Below are positions 26,238-35,776 of a DNA stretch of 64,000 nt, one piece after another. Within the stretch, counting starts at the first letter, position 1, and the number at the start of each line of letters is the position of its first letter. The notes below the pieces were generated by a model. That model did not search any database. It was not told the DNA's origin and saw only the letters and a list, made by a program, of their open reading frames with translations. Source of the stretch: Affinundibacterium fentianense (GTDB lineage: Bacteria > Pseudomonadota > Gammaproteobacteria > Burkholderiales > Burkholderiaceae_D); the NCBI RefSeq assembly GCF_018139545.1, contig NZ_JAGSPJ010000003.1:372001-436000 (forward strand). Reading direction: 5' to 3'. The translations under genes were made by a program, and so were the position numbers.

Positions 26238-26411
26238 CCCAGATTTCCCATTAGGATTTGTGATGATGACGGATGCACTTTTTGAGGCAGTTTTGTTGCG
26301 AATGAGGCGTCAATAGCGAGCTATTGACAACGAAGAGCAGCAAAAATGGCCAAAAATGCACCGTCAGCACACAAATAGCACCGCAGGTGCGCCTAATGGA
26401 AAATCTGGGTT
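26236..26411. repeat. Long imperfect palindrome B (about 176 bp) with 20-bp terminal arms
   Basis: The terminal arms 26236-26255 and 26392-26411 are inverted copies with 19 of 20 matches. The interior also folds on itself, with atttgtg...tgacgg...tgcac-type blocks on both sides, around a near-central perfect hairpin GTCAATAGC-GA-GCTATTGAC at 26309-26328. No reading frame fits. It resembles a MITE or ERIC-like intergenic repeat but matches no family I can name. Confidence 0.6.
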
Positions 26412-26419
26412 CAAGCATC

Positions 26420-26767
26420 CTAACTTCTAAAAATAAAATACACAGCGCCCACTAAGCATAATCCCGCCCACACATAGTCTAACTTAAACGGCTGATTCAT
26501 ATAGATCATCGAAAAAGGAACAAAGACTAAGAGCGTTAAGACTTCTTGCAGAATTTTGAGTTGCGCCAAACTGTACTGAGTGTAACCGATACGATTCGCG
26601 GGGACTTGGAGTAAGTATTCAAAAAGGGCGATGCCCCAGCTGACAAATGCCGCAATATACCAAGCTTTGCTATTGAGATTCTTAAGGTGGCCATACCATG
26701 CAAAAGTCATAAAGACATTCGACAGGATTAGGAGACCAGTAGTTTGAATGATGACAGGAATTTGCAT
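26420..26767 (-). CDS. DMT-like small membrane protein (DUF486)
   Basis: This 115-residue protein has four hydrophobic helices and the family wording NVFMTFAWYGHLK, FVSWGIALFEYLLQVPANRI and LAQLKILQEVLTLLVFVPFS. DUF486 proteins belong to the drug/metabolite transporter clan; the substrate is unknown. It lies between folK and the palindromic repeats, 28 bases downstream of folK on the same strand. Confidence 0.85.
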   Translation of the reverse strand: MQIPVIIQTTGLLILSNVFMTFAWYGHLKNLNSKAWYIAAFVSWGIALFEYLLQVPANRIGYTQYSLAQLKILQEVLTLLVFVPFSMIYMNQPFKLDYVWAGLCLVGAVYFIFRS

Positions 26768-26795
26768 GGGCTGAGTTCGCTTAGGCTAATGAACG

Positions 26796-27272
26796 CTAGA
26801 GTTTTCGTATGCCTTGATCTGCGACTGCGGGCGCAAATTGATGGGCGGCGCCTTTGCCAGGGATCTGAACGAATGGATCGAGTTGTAGCAGTGGAATTAA
26901 TACGAAAGCGCGTTCTGTCATGCGTGGATGGGGCACGTTTAAGTGCGGCACGTCGATGATTTGTTGACCATAGAGCAGCAAGTCGAGATCTAAGGTGCGT
27001 GGCGCGTTGCGATACGGACGTTCACGCCCACACGACAATTCTAGGGCTTGTAAATGTTCAAGCAGGGCGAGTGCCTCTAATTCGGTTTTGATCGCAACCA
27101 CGGCATTGATATAGTCATCGCCACTGGAGTCGATGGGAGCTGTGATAAACAGTGACGAGGCTTGCTCGAATTGTGTTTGCGGCAAACTACGGAGTTTTTC
27201 GATTGCGTATTCAACCATCGCGCGTGCATCGCTGAGGTTGGCACCGATCCCGATGTAGGCAGTGATGGTCAT
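26796..27272 (-). CDS. folK: 2-amino-4-hydroxy-6-hydroxymethyldihydropteridine diphosphokinase
   Basis: FolK (HPPK) transfers pyrophosphate from ATP to 6-hydroxymethyl-dihydropterin in folate synthesis. The sequence shows AYIGIGANLSDARAMVEYAI at the start, the block CGRERPYRNAPRTLDLDLLL with the metal-binding Asp pair, and VPHPRMTERAFVLIPLLQL. The start at 27272 gives 158 residues, the normal length; a longer frame overlapping pcnB is not needed. It follows pcnB by 28 bases and is probably co-transcribed with it. Confidence 0.95.
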   Translation of the reverse strand: MTITAYIGIGANLSDARAMVEYAIEKLRSLPQTQFEQASSLFITAPIDSSGDDYINAVVAIKTELEALALLEHLQALELSCGRERPYRNAPRTLDLDLLLYGQQIIDVPHLNVPHPRMTERAFVLIPLLQLDPFVQIPGKGAAHQFAPAVADQGIRKL

Positions 27273-27300
27273 ACTGTTATTCTGTAATTTATTCCGTAGT

Positions 27301-28698
27301 TTATTCTGTCGGCGCTGCTTTAGGTTTGCCACTGGATTGACGATGCGGGCTGCGACGTGGGCGGCGTTTTTTTGCAGGCGCGCTCTCTGCTGATTTTGCT
27401 TTTGGTTTGATACTTAATAGGCGCACACGCTCTTGTTCGTCGCCGTTGATGAAGTCAGTCCACCATTCGCCAAGCTCGGCATCGATTTCGCCAGATGCAC
27501 AACGCAGTAACAAGAAATCATAGCCAGCGCGCAGCCGATTATTCTCTAATAATTTGTAAGGCGCTTTGCCTACGCGTTTTTCAAAGCGCGGTTGCATCGC
27601 CCAGATGTCGCGCATATCGGTGCCGATCTTACGTTGCAGAGCGAGTGCGTCGGTTTGGGTGTTCAAGACATCGTCCGCCGCCAAGTGCAATGCGGGGATA
27701 GGGAGTTCGCCAGAGACTTTGTAGGCTTCCCATTTTTCGAGAACTTGATGCCAGAGTAATGAGGCGAATAAAAATCCTGGTGAAACGGTTTTTCCTTGCT
27801 GTACGCGTTCGTCGGTATTCGCAAGCGCCAAAGTAACGAAGCGTTCACCTAATGGCTGCTCCAACACAACATCGAGCAATGGCATTAAACCGTGGTGTAA
27901 GCCTTCTTTGCGTAATTGCTGCAAACAAGCCATTGCATGACCGCTCATTAAGAGTTTGAGCATTTCATCAAAGACGCGCGCACTTGGCACATTGTTGATG
28001 AGTGGCGCCATTACTTTGATCGGCGCACGTGTATCGTCGTCAATTGTGAACTTGAGTTTGGCAGCGAAACGCACCACGCGCAGCATGCGCACTGGATCTT
28101 CACGATAACGTAATTCTGGTACGCCGATGATGCGTAAGGTTTTTTTACGAATATCGGCAATGCCGCCGTGGTAATCCAATACCGTTTGGCTGGCGGGGTC
28201 GTAATACATGGCGTTGATGGTGAAATCGCGTCTTACCGCATCTTCGTGTTGTTCACCAAAAGTATTGTCACGCAACACGCGGCCGTGTTCGTCTTTAGGC
28301 GCTTCATGCTTGGCAGCGCCGCGGAAAGTGGTGACTTCAATCAGATCTTGTCCAAACATCACATGTACAATTTGAAAGCGACGACCAATGATGAAAGCAC
28401 GGCGGAACAGGCGTTTAACTTGCTCGGGAGTTGCGTTGGTCGCTACGTCAAAATCTTTTGGTTTGACGCCAAGCAAGAGATCACGCACCGCGCCGCCGAC
28501 GATAAAGGCTTTGTATCCGTTGTCTTGCAAAGTCTGCGTGATGCGTATCGCGTTGTTCGATACCAAGGCAGGGTCGATGCCATGTTCTTTCGCACTCAAG
28601 ACTTTTGGCTTGTTTTTCTTCGCGCTGGCTTTGCCTTGATCGAGGGTGTCGTCAGGATTCTTAACGCCTAAGATTTTGCGGATAAATTTCTTAATCAT
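27301..28698 (-). CDS. pcnB: Poly(A) polymerase I
   Basis: PcnB adds poly(A) tails to RNA 3' ends, which promotes decay. The nucleotidyltransferase core is clear: FIVGGAVRDLLLGVKPKDFD with the catalytic Asp pair (DFD), RRAFIIGRRFQIVHVMFG and RRDFTINAMYYD. The RNA-binding domain follows (DPVRMLRVVRFAAKL). The last 35 residues are a basic Lys/Arg/Pro/Ser tail. At 465 residues it is normal. The pcnB-folK pair is conserved in beta- and gamma-proteobacteria. Confidence 0.95.
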   Translation of the reverse strand: MIKKFIRKILGVKNPDDTLDQGKASAKKNKPKVLSAKEHGIDPALVSNNAIRITQTLQDNGYKAFIVGGAVRDLLLGVKPKDFDVATNATPEQVKRLFRRAFIIGRRFQIVHVMFGQDLIEVTTFRGAAKHEAPKDEHGRVLRDNTFGEQHEDAVRRDFTINAMYYDPASQTVLDYHGGIADIRKKTLRIIGVPELRYREDPVRMLRVVRFAAKLKFTIDDDTRAPIKVMAPLINNVPSARVFDEMLKLLMSGHAMACLQQLRKEGLHHGLMPLLDVVLEQPLGERFVTLALANTDERVQQGKTVSPGFLFASLLWHQVLEKWEAYKVSGELPIPALHLAADDVLNTQTDALALQRKIGTDMRDIWAMQPRFEKRVGKAPYKLLENNRLRAGYDFLLLRCASGEIDAELGEWWTDFINGDEQERVRLLSIKPKAKSAESAPAKKRRPRRSPHRQSSGKPKAAPTE

Positions 28699-28722
28699 GC
28701 TTCGTGCTTGTTGTCGTTACTG

Positions 28723-29403
28723 TTAATGTTGTTGCGCAAATAATTGCAGCGTCGGCCAGCCATTGGCTTGCGCATGGGCTAGTAAGAGTTGATTCGGATT
28801 GGTCGCGATCGGGTGCGTCACGATAGAGAGCAAAGGAATATCATTTTGAGAATCGCTGTAAAAATAACTCTTAGTAAAGTCGCTCAGTTGCTTGCCTTGC
28901 TGCGCCAGCCAAGCGTGTAAATGCGTGACTTTGCCGGGGCCAGAGGTCGGCACACCGCGCAGTTTACCAGTCAAATTGCCTTGTTCATCGAAATGTGGTT
29001 CTGCCGCCAATAAATGTTCAACGCCCAGCGCTTGCGCGATGGGTTGGGTAACAAAGCGATTGGTCGCGGTGATGATGGCGATTAAGTCGTTTTGCTCTTG
29101 ATGTTGTTTGAGCAAATCAAACGCCGCTGGCAGTAGGGCAGGGTTGATGACTTCTTGCATAAACTGCGCATGATAATCATTCAGTTGTTGACGTGAAAAT
29201 TGCGCCAAGGTACCTAGTGCAAATTCCAAATACTCGACTGGATCTAAAGTGCCAGCTTGGTATTGTGCAAAGAATTCTGCATTGCGACGACCGAATTTAT
29301 CCGTATCAATAGCACCGATGCGGCATAAAAATTGTCCCCATTCGTAATCAGAGTCGATGGGTAATAAGGTGTGGTCTAAATCAAAAAGGGCAATGTTTTG
29401 CAT
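28723..29403 (-). CDS. HAD-IB family phosphatase (SerB-like)
   Basis: This is a phosphatase of the haloacid dehalogenase superfamily, subfamily IB. Motif I is ALFDLDHTLLP with the nucleophile Asp, motif II is in IAIITATNRFV, and motif III lies near YFYSDSQNDIPLL. At 226 residues it fits histidinol-phosphatase or phosphoserine-phosphatase-like enzymes; the substrate is not decidable. The order hda-HAD-pcnB-folK is common in Burkholderiales. Confidence 0.88.
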   Translation of the reverse strand: MQNIALFDLDHTLLPIDSDYEWGQFLCRIGAIDTDKFGRRNAEFFAQYQAGTLDPVEYLEFALGTLAQFSRQQLNDYHAQFMQEVINPALLPAAFDLLKQHQEQNDLIAIITATNRFVTQPIAQALGVEHLLAAEPHFDEQGNLTGKLRGVPTSGPGKVTHLHAWLAQQGKQLSDFTKSYFYSDSQNDIPLLSIVTHPIATNPNQLLLAHAQANGWPTLQLFAQQH

Positions 29404-29451
29404 AGATAGTTTTACTCATAAGCATTGGTCATGGGCGGATTGCTTAAATTG

Positions 29452-30129
29452 TTATTCCGCATGATCTCTTTGTAATAATTCACGTAATAGAGGCAGCGTA
29501 ATCGGGCGCTTGGTTTCTAGCGAGTAGTGATCTAGTTCGCCTAACATCGATGTTAATGAGCGCATATCGCGGCGATAGTGCGTAATCAGATAGGGTAACA
29601 CGCCATGCGCCAATCCTATGCCTTTTGCTTGCGCCGCACGCTCTAAGGCATCAATTTTGTCTTCATCTGATAAGCCTATGACTTGATAGATCAAGCCCCA
29701 GCCCAAGCGAGTACGTAAGTCATCACGCACATTTAAAATCATTGGTGGATGATTGCCTGCCGCGACGAAAAAAGCGCCATTGGCACGCACCTCATTGAAA
29801 AGTGCGAAAGCGTCGATTTGTGCCGCGCCTGACAATTGATCACAATCGTCGAGCAAATAGAGATCAATTTCGGGGCTATACCAAAATTGCTCTTCTGGCG
29901 CGTCGGCGCTGATATAGCGTGTGTGCGGATCTTGTGCAATTGCATGCAGTAAATGGGTTTTGCCCGCACCCGGTTCACCCCATAAATACACGGAGCGTTC
30001 GCCATATTGACTGGCGGTACGCTCGGAGAACAAGCACAGTATTTGCGCTAATTCTGCATTTTGCCCAACCACAAACGTATCTAAAGACGGAAGGCTTTCC
30101 GCATCTAGATCAAGTAAAAGCTGTCTCAT
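29452..30129 (-). CDS. hda: DnaA regulatory inactivator Hda
   Basis: Hda stimulates ATP hydrolysis by DnaA bound to the DNA-loaded sliding clamp and so prevents re-initiation. The protein is an AAA+ domain homologous to DnaA: Walker A GEPGAGKTHLLHA, Walker B YLLDDCDQL, sensor region LRTRLGWGLIYQV. The N terminus MRQLLLDLD holds a QL-LDL clamp-binding motif, which is why I prefer start 30129 over the longer frame to 30147. Length is 225 residues. Confidence 0.93.
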   Translation of the reverse strand: MRQLLLDLDAESLPSLDTFVVGQNAELAQILCLFSERTASQYGERSVYLWGEPGAGKTHLLHAIAQDPHTRYISADAPEEQFWYSPEIDLYLLDDCDQLSGAAQIDAFALFNEVRANGAFFVAAGNHPPMILNVRDDLRTRLGWGLIYQVIGLSDEDKIDALERAAQAKGIGLAHGVLPYLITHYRRDMRSLTSMLGELDHYSLETKRPITLPLLRELLQRDHAE

Positions 30130-30168
30130 TGTCATGAAAATCGTCAAAAAAACCTGTTATTGCATCAT

Positions 30169-31254
30169 TTAAGATTGACGATAAAAGGAACTATTTAAGT
30201 AAGAAAGTCGCAAGTTTTTAGCTGCAACTGAAATAACGGCAGAAGCTGGTAATGCGACCAGAATACCGATAAAGCCAAATAATTGACCGAATGCCATTAA
30301 GGCAAAAATCACTGTCAGTGGATGTAGACCTATCCGTTCTCCCACTAATTTTGGCGTCAAAATAAAGGATTCTAAGGCTTGGCCAACACCATACACGATA
30401 CCAACCGCGACTAAGCCATGCAAGTCATTAAATTGTAAAACTGCGCTAACCAAGGCCAAAAATAAGCCTAAACCATAACCGAGGTAGGGGATAAACACCA
30501 ATAATCCCGTCAAAATTCCAACTGGCAATGCCAAATCAAAACCTGCGATTGCTAATCCCAAGGAATAGTAAATCGCCAAAATCACCATCACCATGATTTG
30601 TCCACGCAAGTATTGTGCGAGCAATTCATCGACTTCTTTAAACCAAGTTTGCGTTTGTTTTAACCAGCGACGTGGGATGAAATTGCGCAGCCGTCCAATT
30701 AAGGCGTGCCAATCTACTAAAAGGTAAAACAAAACGATAGGGATCAAAATAAAGTTGGCCAGCATGCCCAAAACCGCGGTACCGCCAACGCGAATCGAAG
30801 ACAGCACGGCTTTACCGATCACGTCGCCACTGCTTGCCAAATGATCGCTGATAATCGCTTTGATACCTTCGCTATCGATAGTGGCTTGTATCCCGAAGTC
30901 ATGCAAAATCGGACCAACTAAAGTGTTAAAGCGATTTAGAAATTGAGGAATTTGATTATGTAACAGTGGAATTTGCTTTTGTAAAATCGGCACCATGATC
31001 AAGACGATAGCCAAAATACAAGCCACCACCAACAAAATCATCAGAGTCGCCGCAATCGGGCGAGGTAGGTGAACTCCTTTGATTTTGACTTTGCAGAGTT
31101 TATCGAGCCAAGGGTTGAGCACATAAGCCAAGATCGCCGCAACGATAAATGGCATCAAAATCGGGCCAAGTAAAGATAACAAAAGAATAAAGGCGAGCGC
31201 GACACTCAGCCATGTAATAGTTTGCTTTTGATTGCTGGTCAGATTAAAGGGCAT
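30169..31254 (-). CDS. AI-2E family transporter (PerM-like)
   Basis: This is a membrane protein of the AI-2E/PerM exporter family with about eight hydrophobic segments and the conserved central region RGQIMVMVILAIYYSLGLAI, then LTGLLVFIPYLGYGLGL and GVGQALESFILTPKLVGERIG. The start at 31254 follows AAGAAAAG and gives 361 residues; a longer frame begins at 31275. The gene is upstream of hda and divergent from purM, a layout widely conserved in beta-proteobacteria. The substrate is unknown. Confidence 0.9.
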   Translation of the reverse strand: MPFNLTSNQKQTITWLSVALAFILLLSLLGPILMPFIVAAILAYVLNPWLDKLCKVKIKGVHLPRPIAATLMILLVVACILAIVLIMVPILQKQIPLLHNQIPQFLNRFNTLVGPILHDFGIQATIDSEGIKAIISDHLASSGDVIGKAVLSSIRVGGTAVLGMLANFILIPIVLFYLLVDWHALIGRLRNFIPRRWLKQTQTWFKEVDELLAQYLRGQIMVMVILAIYYSLGLAIAGFDLALPVGILTGLLVFIPYLGYGLGLFLALVSAVLQFNDLHGLVAVGIVYGVGQALESFILTPKLVGERIGLHPLTVIFALMAFGQLFGFIGILVALPASAVISVAAKNLRLSYLNSSFYRQS

Positions 31255-31277
31255 AGTCTTTTCTTGGCCTATCAAAT

Positions 31278-31304
31278 GTTGAAACCACTAGTTGAAACCG
31301 CTAG
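31278..31304. repeat. Two 13-bp tandem repeats upstream of the transporter gene
   Basis: GTTGAAACCACTAG and GTTGAAACCGCTAG overlap in tandem with a 13-bp period. They are followed by CTAGTTT-N6-AAACTAG (31301-31320) and a further CTAGG pair. They lie in the perM-purM divergent region and could be a regulatory site. No known regulator site is recognised. Confidence 0.35.
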
Positions 31305-31483
31305 TTTGCCTAAAAACTAGGTAAAACCTAGGTCAATTTGTTAAAATAGCGGTTTTGGATGTGCTGAAAATCGTTTTTTCTTAAAATTAAGTGAGAAATT
31401 ACGTTTAATTAAAGAAGTTGAACATCCGAGTTTCTGGCAATTCCGCTATTTTACCGCCTCAAGCCCCTACTGACGAATATCCT

Positions 31484-32527
31484 ATGAGCACAAATACTCC
31501 TGTTTCTCTTTCTTATGCCGACGCTGGTGTCGATATGGTTGCTGGCGACGCGCTGGTCGATGCGATTAAACCGTTTGCAAAACGCACTATGCGTGAAGGC
31601 GTCATGGCTGGCATCGGTGGTTTTGGCGCGATGTTTGAAGTCAGCAAAAAGTACAAAGAGCCCGTGTTGGTTTCTGGTACGGATGGTGTTGGTACTAAAC
31701 TGAAATTGGCTTTTCATTTGAATCGTCATGACACCGTCGGTGTTGATTTGGTCGCTATGAGTGTTAATGACATCTTGGTACAAGGCGCAGAACCGCTTTT
31801 CTTCCTCGATTATTTTGCTTGCGGCAAATTGGATGTAGCGACCGCGACCGACGTGATCAAAGGTATCGCTTTTGGCTGCGAACAGGCTGGTTGCGCTTTG
31901 ATTGGTGGTGAAACGGCTGAGATGCCTTCCATGTATCCAGAAGGTGAATACGATTTGGCTGGTTTCGCGGTGGGCGCGGTTGAAAAATCCAAGATTATCG
32001 ATGGCAGCAAGATCGTTCCAGGTGACGTAATTTTAGGCTTGGCGTCTTCAGGCATTCATTCCAACGGCTTTTCTTTAGTACGTAAAATCATCGAAGTCGC
32101 GAATCCAGATTTAAACGCAGATTTCCACGGCCGTAGTTTGGCGGATGCCTTGATTGCACCAACTCGCATTTACGTTAAACCTTTATTGGCTTTGATGGCG
32201 AGCATGGAAGTCAAAGGTATGGCGCACATTACGGGCGGCGGTTTGGTAGAAAACGTACCACGCGTATTGGGCGATAAGTTGACAGCAATCTTAGATAGCA
32301 AATCTTGGGATATGCCACCATTGTTTAAATGGTTGCAACAACACGGCGGCGTAGCGGATGCAGAAATGCATCGCGTATTTAACTGCGGTATCGGTATGGT
32401 TGTGATCGTTGCCGCTGATCAAGCTGAGACTGCGATGGCGCAGTTGAAAGCGGCAGGCGAGACTGTGTTTAATATTGGAACGATTCGTGCTCGCGAAGGC
32501 GACGAGCATCAGACTCAGGTTATTTGA
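31484..32527 (+). CDS. purM: Phosphoribosylformylglycinamidine cyclo-ligase
   Basis: PurM makes aminoimidazole ribotide in purine synthesis, using ATP. The sequence has [75 protein letters not shown] and [16 protein letters not shown], all family hallmarks. ATG 31484 gives the normal 347 residues; a TTG-initiated longer frame from 31418 is unlikely. The ribosome binding site is weak. A terminator follows the gene. Confidence 0.96.
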   Translation: MSTNTPVSLSYADAGVDMVAGDALVDAIKPFAKRTMREGVMAGIGGFGAMFEVSKKYKEPVLVSGTDGVGTKLKLAFHLNRHDTVGVDLVAMSVNDILVQGAEPLFFLDYFACGKLDVATATDVIKGIAFGCEQAGCALIGGETAEMPSMYPEGEYDLAGFAVGAVEKSKIIDGSKIVPGDVILGLASSGIHSNGFSLVRKIIEVANPDLNADFHGRSLADALIAPTRIYVKPLLALMASMEVKGMAHITGGGLVENVPRVLGDKLTAILDSKSWDMPPLFKWLQQHGGVADAEMHRVFNCGIGMVVIVAADQAETAMAQLKAAGETVFNIGTIRAREGDEHQTQVI

Positions 32528-32548
32528 TATTAATCACCTCTTTCAATG

Positions 32549-32578
32549 AAAAACGCACTTTTCGAAGTGCGTTTTTTT
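32549..32578 (+). terminator. Rho-independent terminator after purM
   Basis: An 8-bp stem ACGCACTT-TTCG-AAGTGCGT with a stable tetraloop, flanked by A and T runs, lies 25 bases after the purM stop. The flanking A tract lets it work in both directions. Confidence 0.85.
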
Positions 32579-32685
32579 ATTTCGATTTGAATTAATTATT
32601 GAGGTTGGTGCCGCGCGCGAACGATTTGCTTCCAGTTCTCATTCGAACTTGATCGAATTGAAGATAATTGGAAGCCTCGATCGCA

Positions 32686-34143
32686 TTATTTTTTAATTCT
32701 GTTATGACGCCATGCTTTCGGATCGTAGTCAGTGATTGTTGATATGCCGGCACCCAACATTGGCGGTGGAGTGAATCCTGTTGGCCCACAGGTTCCTGAC
32801 TTGCTGTAGCTTGCTGCATTCGCCAGCAAGCGTTCACTAAGTGAACCGAGTTCATGGTCTAGGTCGTCAATGGCAGGACAGGTTGGTGCAAATCCGTTAA
32901 CGTATCCGCCATTACCTGCGTTGTTGATGCCATCGAATTCGATGGCAAAATAGGCGGTGCCACAGTTGTCTGCTTGGGTAAAGCCATATGGTTTCCCGCA
33001 TGTCGTACCACCAATTGTGATGACCTGCACGAACGGGGATAGCCCATTGATAATCGACTCGCTTGCAGAACAAGTACGCGCACTCGTTAATACAAAAACC
33101 CGACTTAAATTCAATTGCGGTAAGGCTTGTCCTGATCTCGCTGTGTTGGTGAATAGAAATTTACTATTGGCGGTCCAGTCGGCATGCTTGTCGTTGTATT
33201 GCAATTGTTCGAAAACTTTGCCCTGTGCTTTGCTTCCCGCGATCATCGAGGCAACTTCGTTTGCGATATAGATATATCCACCACCGTTGTAACGGAGATC
33301 GAGGACGAGATCATCAATGCCTTGTTCTTTAAAGTTGCGGAAACTCTCAATAAGAGGCTCGGAGGCAGTTGCAATGTGGTCTGTAAAGACAACATAGCCT
33401 AGTCGTCGATTATCTGTGGTTGTGAGAATTTTATTTTGTAAAACAGGTTGCGTGATTACTGTGGTAGCACGCATTTCTACCATTCTCGTCGTATTTGAAC
33501 CTAAGTCTTTGATTTCGAATCGGGTAGACGTTTGTGAACTCGATGGATAAAGCGCTGCGATTTGATTCTCGTAACTGACGAGTTCGATTGCGGTGCCATT
33601 GAGTCCCACGATTTGTGCGCCTCGTTTAATTTGTTGTAAGTCAGCAGGAGAGCCTGGTTGCACATAGGTCACTCTCAACTTGTTATTTTGATTCACGAGT
33701 TTGTATCCGAAGCTCACATCTTCTCCAGCCTCGAAATAACCGTCGATTTCATCTTTACTTGCCGTAAAACTGAAACGATCTTTGGATTTGACAAGCAAGG
33801 CATCAAAGTAGCTTTGTGGTGTACTGTAGTTAGGCGCGGGGACATCAACAATCAATCGATACCATAGATAAACATCATTGAGATGTGCGCGTACCCAATT
33901 TTTTTCAACGCTGGGCGTACAGATGTTTGCGTAGGTGCTTGGAGAGCCAATTTCCGTGCTGGAGCCGCTATTGCCGTTATTGTTGCTTGTGCCGCCGTTA
34001 TTACCGATGGAGCAGACACCGATACCGTTATTGCATAAATTCATATTGGTATTGCTTTGCCCGCCGCCTCCGCAACTAGTGAGACCGATGACGAAGGTTA
34101 GGCTTGCCAATATGCGGGCGTAGCGAGAAATAAATTGAGACAT
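32686..34143 (-). CDS. S41 family (C-terminal processing) peptidase, lipoprotein
   Basis: This is a serine protease of family S41, predicted to act in the periplasm. The N-terminal signal ends in a lipobox (GLTSC), followed by a Gly/Asn/Ser-rich spacer to about residue 65. A PDZ-like segment follows (VTYVQPGSPADLQQIKRGAQ), then the S41 domain with LVLDLRYNGGGYI and the catalytic Ser in TSARTCSASESIINGL, with the Lys some 25 residues on in CGKPYGF. Length is 485 residues. No operon partner is visible. Confidence 0.88.
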   Translation of the reverse strand: MSQFISRYARILASLTFVIGLTSCGGGGQSNTNMNLCNNGIGVCSIGNNGGTSNNNGNSGSSTEIGSPSTYANICTPSVEKNWVRAHLNDVYLWYRLIVDVPAPNYSTPQSYFDALLVKSKDRFSFTASKDEIDGYFEAGEDVSFGYKLVNQNNKLRVTYVQPGSPADLQQIKRGAQIVGLNGTAIELVSYENQIAALYPSSSQTSTRFEIKDLGSNTTRMVEMRATTVITQPVLQNKILTTTDNRRLGYVVFTDHIATASEPLIESFRNFKEQGIDDLVLDLRYNGGGYIYIANEVASMIAGSKAQGKVFEQLQYNDKHADWTANSKFLFTNTARSGQALPQLNLSRVFVLTSARTCSASESIINGLSPFVQVITIGGTTCGKPYGFTQADNCGTAYFAIEFDGINNAGNGGYVNGFAPTCPAIDDLDHELGSLSERLLANAASYSKSGTCGPTGFTPPPMLGAGISTITDYDPKAWRHNRIKK

Positions 34144-34352
34144 AGTTGACCTCGGTTCTTTGGTTTGATTGCTTTACCAATGGGCGCGTTAGTTCGAAAT
34201 TCTATTGTGGACAAGTATAATCGAAGTTCTGATGCGTAAAATTGAAACGTGTTGAAAATACAAATAGGAAAGCTCGTTGATTGGAAATTTGCAAGATGCG
34301 GCTTGTCATTGCAGTACACGGTTGGCATTGACAAAACTTTGACGGAAACTTT

Positions 34353-34910
34353 ATGACTAAAACACGATGTGGTTGGGCCAATCCCTCTAATCCACTCTAT
34401 ATCGCCTATCATGATGAAGAGTGGGGCGTGCCTTGCCATGATGAGCGACGACTGTTCGAAATGCTCAATTTGGAAGGTGCGCAAGCGGGATTGAGTTGGG
34501 AGACCGTTTTAAATAAACGCAATAATTATCGATGTGCATTTGATGATTGGGATGCAGAGAAGATTGCGGCATACAACGAGTCCAAAGTTGAGGCTTTAAT
34601 GCAAAATGCCGGGATTATTCGGAATCGTTTAAAAATCCAAGCGACGATTTCAAATGCGAAAGCCTATTTGCAATTGTCTGAGGAATGGGGAGGTCTCGAT
34701 GCTTACCTTTGGCGGTATGTTGATGGTCACCCTATCATTAATCATGGCGAGCGGATTGTGACCTCAGAGATTTCTGATCAAATTTCAAAAGATTTGAAAA
34801 AGCGAGGCTTCAAATTTGTGGGCTCGACAATTATTTATGCATACATGCAAGCAATCGGTATGGTAAGTGACCATGCTGTAAATTGTGCTTGGCGCAAATT
34901 GACCGTCTGA
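34353..34910 (+). CDS. tag: DNA-3-methyladenine glycosylase I
   Basis: Tag removes 3-methyladenine from alkylated DNA. The 185-residue protein shows the family start TRCGWANPSNPLYIAYHDEE, then FEMLNLEGAQAGLSWETVL and FVGSTIIYAYMQAIGMVSDH. The zinc ligands of Tag (an N-terminal Cys, the first His, and a His and Cys near the C terminus) are represented by C6, the H of YHDEEWG and the H and C of SDHAVNC. Six bases follow before the next gene's start. Confidence 0.95.
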   Translation: MTKTRCGWANPSNPLYIAYHDEEWGVPCHDERRLFEMLNLEGAQAGLSWETVLNKRNNYRCAFDDWDAEKIAAYNESKVEALMQNAGIIRNRLKIQATISNAKAYLQLSEEWGGLDAYLWRYVDGHPIINHGERIVTSEISDQISKDLKKRGFKFVGSTIIYAYMQAIGMVSDHAVNCAWRKLTV

Positions 34911-34915
34911 TTTCT

Positions 34916-35707
34916 ATGAAAAAGAAAAATGTGAATTCATTGGAATCAAGCGCGTATCCTCAAGTGTTCGTTTCAGAATTTAGAGGCGTTCGGTCTTTGC
35001 ATCTGGCCGGAGATCACTTAAGCGATGTAAGTTGTGCACCGATCCAAGGCTCAATGCGTTTGGCCGTTCCTGATCAAATTGAGCTCGAATATGTGCAGCA
35101 GATGAATGTATGGATGCTATTCAATACTTCGCCTCGACATATCGTTCAACTAGGGCTTGGTGCGGCTTCCTTGACAAAATTTTGTTACCGACAATTTCCT
35201 GATGCGCGAGTCACAGCAGTCGAACTCAATCCGTTTGTGATTGAGATTTGTCGATCCCAATTTAAGTTGCCAGACGACGATGATCGCTTGACTGTTCTTG
35301 AAATGGATGCTTTTGACTTTGTAAGAGACCAAAGGCGGCATGCGAGTGTGGATGTCTTGCAGGTTGATTTGTATGATGCAGTTGCTGAAGGTCCAGTGCT
35401 GGACAGTCCAGAGTTTTACCGTGCGTGTTCAGAATGCCTCGTGGATGACGGCATGTTGACGGTAAATTTATTTGCGAACCAGTTGCAACGAGAACGCAAT
35501 ATCGCGGCTATGTATGACTATTTTGATGTGGTTGTTTGGCTGCCTGAGGTGCATGATGCAAATGTCGTCGCGATAGCCTTCAAGAAGGCGCCTGAAATTG
35601 ATTTCGCCGAGTTATATCGGCGCGCTGCAATTTTACGAGTTAACCACAAGATACAAGCACCTGTATGGGTGAATGGTTTGAAGGAGTGGATGTTGCGCGA
35701 AGAGTGA
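34916..35707 (+). CDS. Spermidine synthase-like methyltransferase-fold protein
   Basis: This 263-residue protein has the Rossmann fold of polyamine aminopropyltransferases: HIVQLGLGAASLTKFCYRQF for the nucleotide loop, VTAVELNPFVIEICRSQF with the acidic ribose contact, and VLQVDLYDA. It lacks the complete N-terminal substrate domain motifs of true spermidine synthases, so aminopropyl transfer is unproven. Start 34916 (MKKKNVNSLE) avoids overlap with tag; a longer frame starts at 34883. It is probably co-transcribed with tag. Confidence 0.8.
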   Translation: MKKKNVNSLESSAYPQVFVSEFRGVRSLHLAGDHLSDVSCAPIQGSMRLAVPDQIELEYVQQMNVWMLFNTSPRHIVQLGLGAASLTKFCYRQFPDARVTAVELNPFVIEICRSQFKLPDDDDRLTVLEMDAFDFVRDQRRHASVDVLQVDLYDAVAEGPVLDSPEFYRACSECLVDDGMLTVNLFANQLQRERNIAAMYDYFDVVVWLPEVHDANVVAIAFKKAPEIDFAELYRRAAILRVNHKIQAPVWVNGLKEWMLREE

Positions 35708-35776
35708 TGTGGACCAAATTCGCCCTCGACTCATCATCCTTTCATTCTAGGATCAGAACCATTTAAGGCTCTCGTT

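Noticed and set aside
28168-28671. 167-codon frame opposite pcnB
   Set aside because: Complement of a well-supported gene with no motif of its own.
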